From an uncultured Clostridia bacterium (lineage in GTDB: Bacteria > Bacillota > Clostridia > Oscillospirales > Ruminococcaceae): a DNA stretch of 11,483 nucleotides. Position numbers and translations under genes: made by a program. A model generated the notes under the pieces. That model was not told the origin of the DNA, did not search any database, and was given only the letters and a program-made list of their open reading frames with translations. Each line of letters opens with the position of its first letter. Positions within the stretch are counted from its first letter, which is position 1. Positions 7,137 through 11,483 of the stretch are shown here, piece by piece. The DNA lies in assembly GCA_937871145.1 (NCBI GenBank), contig CALMXN010000285.1, positions 1 to 11,483 on the forward strand, given 5' to 3'.

Positions 7137-8405
7137 ATGAAGTTTTTGGTTATTGGAAGCGGTGGGCGTGAGCACGCTCTTGTTATGGCGCTTCATCAAA
7201 GCAAACGTGTTTCAGAAATTCACTGCGCTCCTGGTAATGCAGGTATTTCAAAGTTTGCACATTGTCATAATATAAAAGCAACAGATATTGACAGAATGGT
7301 TGAGCTTGCAAAATTACTTGAAGTTGATATGGTTGTAGTTGCACCGGATGACCCACTTGTTCTTGGAATGGTTAATGAATTGAACAAGTCAGGTTTTAAA
7401 ACATTCGGTCCTGATATGAGTGCTGCTGCTATTGAGGGCAGTAAGGTCTTCTCAAAGAATTTAATGAGAAAATACAATATTCCTACTGCTGGTTATGAAG
7501 TATTTTCTGACGCTGACAGCGCTATCGCATACATTAAAAGACAGGACAGCTATCCTACTGTAATCAAGGCTGACGGACTTGCACTCGGAAAGGGTGTTGT
7601 TATTGCTGAAAACTTTGAACAGGCTCAGGATGCTGTTAATTCCATTATGTCTGACAAGATATTCGGTGACAGTGGTAATAATATTGTTATTGAGGAATTC
7701 CTGACAGGGCCTGAGGTTTCTGTACTGTCATTCTGTGATGGAAAAACCTGTGTACCAATGATTTCATCAATGGATCACAAGCGTGCTCTTGATGATGACA
7801 AGGGACTCAACACAGGCGGAATGGGAACTATTGCTCCTAATCCTTTCTACACAAAGGATATTGCTGACGAATGTATGAAAACTATATTCATGCCTACATT
7901 AAAGGCTATGGAGGATGAAGGCAGACCTTTCAAGGGATGCTTATACTTCGGTCTAATGCTCACATCAAAAGGACCAAAGGTTATTGAATATAACTGTCGT
8001 TTCGGCGATCCTGAAACACAGGTCGTTCTGCCTTTACTTGATACTGATATAGTAGATATCTTTGAGGCTATATGGGATGAAAAGCTTGATTCAATGGATA
8101 TCAAGTGGAAGAATGAAGCTGCTTCCTGCGTTATTATGGCTTCTGGCGGTTATCCGAAGAAATATATAACTGGTCTTGAAATAAACGGTCTTGATAAAAA
8201 CGGACAGGTTGAGGATGCTTTTGTTTATCATGCTGGTACAAAACTCGAAGATAATAGAATTGTTACAGCTGGTGGCCGTGTACTCGGAGTAACCTGTACT
8301 GGTAAGGATTTGAAGACTGCACTTAGCAAGTCATATAAGGCTGTCGGTAAAATAAGCTTTGAAAATGCTCACTACAGAAAAGATATTGGGAATAAAGCAT
8401 TATAA
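7137..8405 (+). CDS. purD: GAR synthetase PurD
   Basis: Phosphoribosylamine-glycine ligase joins 5-phosphoribosylamine and glycine with ATP, taking over the unstable product of PurF. ATG 7137 is chosen over ATG 7119 because AAAGGA at 7122-7127 precedes it and the product then begins MKFLVIGSGGREHAL, the standard family start. The length of 422 residues is typical. The N-terminal domain is followed by an ATP-grasp domain with KADGLALGKGV (144-154), EEFLTGPEVSVL (186-197), GGMGTIAPNP (227-236) and the Mg/ATP segment IEYNCRFGDPETQ (283-295). The N-domain motif usually written VGPEAPL reads VAPDDPL here, a conservative variant. It is the last pur gene in the window, and no hairpin terminator follows it. 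Confidence 0.98.
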   Translation: MKFLVIGSGGREHALVMALHQSKRVSEIHCAPGNAGISKFAHCHNIKATDIDRMVELAKLLEVDMVVVAPDDPLVLGMVNELNKSGFKTFGPDMSAAAIEGSKVFSKNLMRKYNIPTAGYEVFSDADSAIAYIKRQDSYPTVIKADGLALGKGVVIAENFEQAQDAVNSIMSDKIFGDSGNNIVIEEFLTGPEVSVLSFCDGKTCVPMISSMDHKRALDDDKGLNTGGMGTIAPNPFYTKDIADECMKTIFMPTLKAMEDEGRPFKGCLYFGLMLTSKGPKVIEYNCRFGDPETQVVLPLLDTDIVDIFEAIWDEKLDSMDIKWKNEAASCVIMASGGYPKKYITGLEINGLDKNGQVEDAFVYHAGTKLEDNRIVTAGGRVLGVTCTGKDLKTALSKSYKAVGKISFENAHYRKDIGNKAL

Positions 8406-8421
8406 TTATTGATATTTACCA

Positions 8422-8450
8422 TTGCTTTTTCTTTAAAAAAGTGTTAAAAT
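8422..8450 (+). promoter_or_regulatory. Probable sigma-A promoter for the membrane protein gene
   Basis: A -35-like TTGCTT (8422-8427) is separated by 17 bases from a -10-like TAAAAT (8445-8450). It lies 30 bases upstream of the next start codon, so the leader would be very short. The gap after purD has no terminator, so read-through from the pur cluster is also possible. Confidence 0.5.
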
Positions 8451-8479
8451 GTGCTTATTGATTTTTGGGAGGAACAAAT

Positions 8480-8983
8480 ATGGCACTTTTAAAAATGGCA
8501 TTAGTTATGGCTATAATGCTTGCTATTTATTCTGTACTTTATATTCTGTTTTATAGAAAATATAGATCGCTTGAAAAAGATGTTGATAAAATGACTGCTG
8601 ACAATTTTACATTGTCCACACACAGAAGCCTTAAAATGTATTTCCTTCTTATTACTGTTAACTGCTTCTTCTATTCTCTCGTAAAAGTCGATCCGAGTGG
8701 TGTTTTTATGGAAGCAATAAACTATGTTTTCACTTTCTTGTATTTATTGATTATAGTGATTACATTCCATATGTTAAGATGGAGCGTTATTGTCAAGGGT
8801 GATGAAGTAACAATAAACAGAACTTTTCTAAAAAAAATAAGCTTTAAATTTTCTGATATTGAAAAGATTGAAAGACCATCTGAGGATGTGCTTATAACTT
8901 TAAAATCAGGAGAAGAAATTACTGTTTTTGGCAAGAGTAAGGGCTTTAAATTTATGGCTGAAAGACTTGATATCAAGAATTAA
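8480..8983 (+). CDS. Small membrane protein with C-terminal PH-like domain, unknown function
   Basis: I cannot assign a named function. The 167-residue product has three hydrophobic segments: about residues 7-24, 53-68 and 82-99. A charged linker (about 26-50) lies between the first two. The C-terminal 65 residues are soluble and beta-rich: WSVIVKGDEVTINRTFLKKISFKFSDIEKIERP, then a strand pair around VLITLKSGEEITVFGK, then a final helix GFKFMAERL. This pattern of a WxVxVxGDxVTxxR strand followed by FxDIxKIE resembles bacterial PH-like domains attached to membrane anchors. ATG 8480 follows GGGAGG (8467-8472) at seven bases. It stands 74 bases after purD and ends in a strong terminator, so it is probably its own unit, or the tail of the pur transcript. 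Confidence 0.8.
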   Translation: MALLKMALVMAIMLAIYSVLYILFYRKYRSLEKDVDKMTADNFTLSTHRSLKMYFLLITVNCFFYSLVKVDPSGVFMEAINYVFTFLYLLIIVITFHMLRWSVIVKGDEVTINRTFLKKISFKFSDIEKIERPSEDVLITLKSGEEITVFGKSKGFKFMAERLDIKN

Positions 8984-8996
8984 TTCAATATCTATG

Positions 8997-9027
8997 AAGG
9001 AACTGGATCCCAGTTCCTTTTTTATTT
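8997..9027 (+). terminator. Intrinsic terminator after the membrane protein gene
   Basis: AAGGAACTGG (8997-9006), loop ATC, and exact complement CCAGTTCCTT (9010-9019) form a 10-bp stem running into a T-tract (9018-9027, one A). It stops transcription of the upstream gene and, if there is read-through, of the whole pur cluster. Confidence 0.92.
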
Positions 9028-9054
9028 GATAAATAAGCTGTACTGTGCTATAAT
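9026..9054 (+). promoter_or_regulatory. Near-consensus sigma-A promoter for the cysteine-rich/AraC pair
   Basis: TTGATA (9026-9031), a spacer of exactly 17 bases, and a perfect TATAAT (9049-9054) with an extended TG at 9046-9047. The -35 begins in the T-tract of the preceding terminator, so one unit ends and another begins with no free space. Confidence 0.85.
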
Positions 9055-9084
9055 TTGAATAAATTATTGGGGGGCTGTCAGAAT

Positions 9085-9261
9085 ATGAAAAGTAACTGCG
9101 ATACCTGTGTTAATTATGTTTTTGACGATGATTATGAGTGTTATATATGTCTTGTTAATCTTGATGAAGACGAAATGGGACGCTTTATAAGAGGCACGAA
9201 CTATGAGTGCCCTTATTATCAGCTTGACGATGAATATGCTATTGTAAGAAAACAGAATTAA
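9085..9261 (+). CDS. Small cysteine-rich protein (DUF6472-like)
   Basis: This 58-residue protein has CDTC at residues 5-8, CYIC at 19-22 and a further Cys at 42 before PYY. Such a layout of two CxxC pairs suggests a small metal-binding (zinc-ribbon-like) fold. The rest is highly acidic: DDDYE, NLDEDEMGRF and QLDDEYAIVRKQ. I recall it as resembling the DUF6472 family found in Clostridia, whose function is unknown; the family name is from memory and unverified. ATG 9085 is used because GGGGGG (9069-9074) precedes it and the family-like start MKSNCDTC follows. It sits directly behind a strong promoter, and the AraC gene begins 13 bases after its stop, so the two genes are almost certainly on one transcript. 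Confidence 0.85.
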   Translation: MKSNCDTCVNYVFDDDYECYICLVNLDEDEMGRFIRGTNYECPYYQLDDEYAIVRKQN

Positions 9262-9274
9262 TGTTGGAGATAAT

Positions 9275-10147
9275 ATGGAATGGATTAAAGGACTTCAGAA
9301 GGCTATCGACTATATTGAACTGAATATAGAAGATGATGACGCACTTGATATTAATAAAATTGCAAGCGAAGCAAACTGCTCCGAGCAATATTTCCGTAAA
9401 TTATTCAGTATTATAACTAATCTGACTGTAAGTGAATACATACGAAACAGAAAGCTATCAATGGCTGGTGAAGAACTTCTTCATTATGACAGCAAGGTTA
9501 TTGATATTGCCCTTAAATATGGATACGAAACTCCTGAAAGCTTTACAAAAGCGTTCACAAGATTTCACGGAAATACACCGTCATATATCAAACAGACGGG
9601 CTCTGGGCTTAAATCATTCAACAGAATATGCCTTAAGATTTCTGTTGAGGGTGGAAATATCCTTGATTATCAGATAATAAAGCACCCGGAAATAAGGCTA
9701 TTGTGCCGTACGGAATTCTTTGACGCAAGTTCATCAGAAAAGAACTTTATTAAGCTCCCTAACTATGTTAAACAATGCTATTCAGATAAGAAGTTTACAG
9801 CTTTATCCGACCTGAGCAACGATGAATTTACAGGAAAAATAATGGCTTATCGTGATTCTGTAGATTGTGCAGATGATAGCGTAATGAGATATAATCTTGG
9901 TGTTGCTTACGATGGTGAGGAGATTCCTGAAGGATATCATATTGTTAAAATTCCTGAATTATTATGGATAAAATTCACCTGCAGAGGGAAACGCCCTAAA
10001 GCCATTCAGGAGCTTTGGTACAGAGTATATACTGAATTCATCCCCTTTTCATCCTATGACCTCTATGAAGATATAACTCTTGAAGTGAGCCCATTCTATT
10101 ATGAGGGCGATATAAGTTATCTTTGGATTCCTGTCAGACAAAAGTGA
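9275..10147 (+). CDS. AraC-family regulator with GyrI-like effector domain (Rob-like layout)
   Basis: A 290-residue cytosolic transcription factor. The N-terminal 110 residues hold the two helix-turn-helix units of the AraC DNA-binding domain: the first around 26-48 (INKIASEANCSEQYFRKLF), the second around 74-97 (KVIDIALKYGYETPESFTK) and the end FHGNTPSYIK. The C-terminal half, from DYQIIKHPEIRLLCRTEFF (131-149) to LWIPVRQK, resembles the GyrI-like small-molecule binding domain, with the typical aromatic segments WYRVYTEFIPFSSYD and EVSPFYYEG. The order, HTH first and effector domain second, is that of E. coli Rob and SAV-type regulators. The ligand is unknown. GGAGA at 9266-9270 precedes ATG 9275. 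It may regulate its own transcript or the downstream esterase gene; that is inference from position only. Confidence 0.92.
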   Translation: MEWIKGLQKAIDYIELNIEDDDALDINKIASEANCSEQYFRKLFSIITNLTVSEYIRNRKLSMAGEELLHYDSKVIDIALKYGYETPESFTKAFTRFHGNTPSYIKQTGSGLKSFNRICLKISVEGGNILDYQIIKHPEIRLLCRTEFFDASSSEKNFIKLPNYVKQCYSDKKFTALSDLSNDEFTGKIMAYRDSVDCADDSVMRYNLGVAYDGEEIPEGYHIVKIPELLWIKFTCRGKRPKAIQELWYRVYTEFIPFSSYDLYEDITLEVSPFYYEGDISYLWIPVRQK

Positions 10148-10177
10148 AGCAAATAAAACAGGATTAATGCGTTTTAT

Positions 10178-10188
10178 GATGCTATAAT
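10178..10188 (+). promoter_or_regulatory. Extended -10 promoter for the lipoprotein esterase gene
   Basis: A perfect TATAAT (10183-10188) is preceded by TG at 10180-10181, an extended -10. No good -35 exists at the expected place (10160-10165 reads AGGATT), so the promoter may depend on the extended element or an activator. A 7-base inverted repeat, ATAAAAC (10153-10159) and GTTTTAT (10171-10177), flanks the -35 position. Confidence 0.6.
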
Positions 10189-10219
10189 TAGGTAAAATTA
10201 AAACGTCTGGAGGATTTAT

Positions 10220-11179
10220 ATGAAAACAAAATTGCTTTGTACCGTCCTGGTAGTCTGTTTATGCTTTTCTTTTATCGGATGTAATAAAAAAGACAAAAGC
10301 GATTCAAAAGCCGAAGTTCCTACCGTAACGGAATTTAAAGAGCCTAAGATAGAATCAAAAATGACTCAGGAAGAAAAGGACAGCATTAAAGTCGGCAAGC
10401 TGTCAAAGGAGCACGAATTTTACAAAGAAGTTGTCGGAATTGACCCTGAATGTGCTGATTACATTACTGAAATCAGCATCTTTGACAAGGAAATTAAAGA
10501 TACATTCGTAGTTCATGTATCACTACCACCTAATTTTGACAAGAACAAGAAATATCCACTTGTGCTTATGACTGACGGTGTATGGAGATTGAGCGACCAT
10601 CCTCAGCTTCACGCTGCAATGAAAAATAAAGAGATTGAGGATGTAATACTTGTAAGTGTAGGATATCCTAACGGTTATGATTACACAAACATTCGTGTAC
10701 GTGATCTTGTCACCAACCCTGACAACTATCTGCATTTTATATGTGATAATCTTATGCCTTATCTTGTAGAACAATACCCTGTAGATACAATGCAACTTAC
10801 ATTGGCTGGACATTCCTATGGCGGATACTGGACATTCTTCAGCTTATTACATAGTGATACCATCAGCAAGAATATGTTCAAAAATTACTATATAGGAAGC
10901 CCTTCAGTACAGGCTTCAACAAATGGTAATGACCTTAATTACTTCAGGGATGAATTCTTAAAGAACAACAAAACTATAAACTGCAATGTATATGTTTGTG
11001 TAGGCGATAGAGAAGAAGAAGCTTTCAAGTATATGATTGGTCAGTATGTTGAAGATTTTCAGGCATGTAAATTCAAGGGACTTAATTTGAAGTATGAAGT
11101 TATTCCTGAAAATGATCACAATACTGTTTTCAAACCATCAATTAAGATTGCACTAAAAATGTTCTACGGCAAAAAGTAA
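10220..11179 (+). CDS. Lipoprotein alpha/beta-hydrolase, esterase D/feruloyl esterase type
   Basis: The 319-residue product is probably exported and lipid-anchored: a basic start MKTK, a hydrophobic stretch (5-20), and the lipobox FIGC with Cys21, followed by a hydrophilic, Lys/Asp/Ser-rich linker (22-60). The rest resembles the Esterase family (PF00756 type, which includes enterobactin esterase, feruloyl esterase and S-formylglutathione hydrolase relatives). Key residues are the nucleophile Ser199 in GHSYGG, a likely acid Asp263 in CVGDREE, and His300 in ENDHNTVF; the strand KYPLVLMTDG (111-120) lies at the core. It may hydrolyse esters such as plant cell wall acyl groups or siderophores outside the membrane; the substrate cannot be deduced. 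GGAGG (10209-10213) precedes ATG 10220. It has its own promoter just after the AraC gene and ends in a strong hairpin. Confidence 0.9.
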   Translation: MKTKLLCTVLVVCLCFSFIGCNKKDKSDSKAEVPTVTEFKEPKIESKMTQEEKDSIKVGKLSKEHEFYKEVVGIDPECADYITEISIFDKEIKDTFVVHVSLPPNFDKNKKYPLVLMTDGVWRLSDHPQLHAAMKNKEIEDVILVSVGYPNGYDYTNIRVRDLVTNPDNYLHFICDNLMPYLVEQYPVDTMQLTLAGHSYGGYWTFFSLLHSDTISKNMFKNYYIGSPSVQASTNGNDLNYFRDEFLKNNKTINCNVYVCVGDREEEAFKYMIGQYVEDFQACKFKGLNLKYEVIPENDHNTVFKPSIKIALKMFYGKK

Positions 11180-11181
11180 AA

Positions 11182-11221
11182 AAATAAGGAATGAGAAATT
11201 ATCTCATTCCTTATTTATTTT
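11182..11221 (+). terminator. Terminator after the esterase gene, possibly bidirectional
   Basis: AAATAAGGAATGAGA (11182-11196), a 5-base loop AATTA, and the exact complement (11202-11216) form a 15-bp stem. The T-rich tail ATTTATTTT follows on the + strand. On the - strand the stem is followed by T-rich sequence as well (complement of 11171-11181), so it could also serve as a backup for upp. Confidence 0.9.
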
Positions 11222-11224
11222 CCG

Positions 11225-11259
11225 CAAAAAAGAACCTGAAAAAAATTCTTCAGGTTCTT
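11225..11259 (-). terminator. Intrinsic terminator of upp
   Basis: On the - strand AAGAACCTGAA pairs with TTCAGGTTCTT (11249-11259 and 11230-11240) over 11 bp with an 8-base loop, followed by a T-tract (complement of the A-run near 11226-11231). It lies 11 bases after the upp stop codon. Confidence 0.87.
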
Positions 11260-11270
11260 ATATTTTGTAA

Positions 11271-11483
11271 TTACTTTGTGCCGAAAATTCTGTCGCCCGC
11301 ATCACCAAGACCAGGAACAATATAGCAGTTCTCGTTAAGCTTTTCGTCGAGGTTACCACAATATATTTCAATATCAGGGTGAGCTTCACTCAAAGCCTTG
11401 AGTCCTTCTGGCGCTGCGATAATTGACATAAACTTTATGCTTGTGCAGCCCTTCTGCTTGATGAGATTGATAGCGTCAACTGC
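11271..11483 (-). CDS. upp: Uracil phosphoribosyltransferase Upp, C-terminal part (5' end outside window)
   Basis: Read on the - strand, the frame runs from the right edge to the stop at 11271-11273, giving the last 70 residues of a protein of about 209. It starts [13 protein letters not shown], continues [15 protein letters not shown] and ends [16 protein letters not shown], the conserved uracil-binding end of the family. The enzyme makes UMP from uracil and PRPP in pyrimidine salvage. The main PRPP loop lies upstream of this piece, off the window. It is convergent to the esterase gene and is not part of the pur cluster, although both use PRPP. Confidence 0.96.
   Translation of the reverse strand, partial: AVDAINLIKQKGCTSIKFMSIIAAPEGLKALSEAHPDIEIYCGNLDEKLNENCYIVPGLGDAGDRIFGTK

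Noticed and set aside
8425..8441. CTTTTT...AAAAAG pairing after purD as a possible terminator
   Set aside because: Almost purely A-T stem with no following T-run; overlaps the likely promoter instead.
9432..9677. 81-codon + strand frame inside the AraC gene
   Set aside because: Lies wholly within the AraC coding region in another frame and has no family-like sequence.
1..11483. Search for transposons, CRISPR repeats, tRNA/rRNA genes, riboswitch-like leaders and defence genes
   Set aside because: None seen by eye; the only leader that might hold a purine-responsive element would lie left of the window.

Overview
The window is ordinary chromosomal DNA of a low-GC Gram-positive bacterium. Strong AGGAGG-type ribosome binding sites, AT-rich codons, short intergenic gaps and the protein types all point to the class Clostridia, probably a gut relative of Ruminococcus/Oscillospiraceae. 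That last placement is an inference from protein style and was not tested.

Bases 1 to 8405 are one co-directional purine biosynthesis cluster on the + strand: purC (3' part only), purF, purM, a flavodoxin-like gene, a SAM-dependent methyltransferase gene, purN, a purO-type IMP cyclohydrolase, a stand-alone AICAR formyltransferase, an MmcQ/YjbR-family gene and purD. Together they cover the first step from PRPP (PurF), GAR formation (PurD), GAR formylation (PurN), AIR formation (PurM), SAICAR formation (PurC), and the last two steps to IMP. The enzymes for FGAM synthesis, AIR carboxylation and adenylosuccinate lyase (PurL/Q/S, PurE/K, PurB) are not here and must be encoded elsewhere; the cluster is cut at its left edge. 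The last two steps, usually fused in bacterial PurH, are split between two adjacent proteins: an archaeal-style PurO and a formyltransferase lacking the N-terminal cyclohydrolase domain.

Bases 8406 to 10147 hold three accessory genes: a small membrane protein with a PH-like tail (own promoter, strong terminator), then a 58-residue cysteine-rich protein and a Rob-like AraC regulator sharing one transcript from a near-consensus promoter. Bases 10220 to 11179 encode a lipoprotein of the esterase D/feruloyl esterase alpha/beta-hydrolase type, with an extended -10 promoter. The right edge holds the 3' part of upp (uracil phosphoribosyltransferase) on the - strand, and two hairpin terminators separate the convergent genes.

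No mobile elements, CRISPR arrays, tRNA or rRNA genes were seen. I did not find a clearly undescribed system. The points that deserve a second look are the split PurH function, the flavodoxin/methyltransferase pair inside the pur cluster, and a perfect hairpin between purC and purF.
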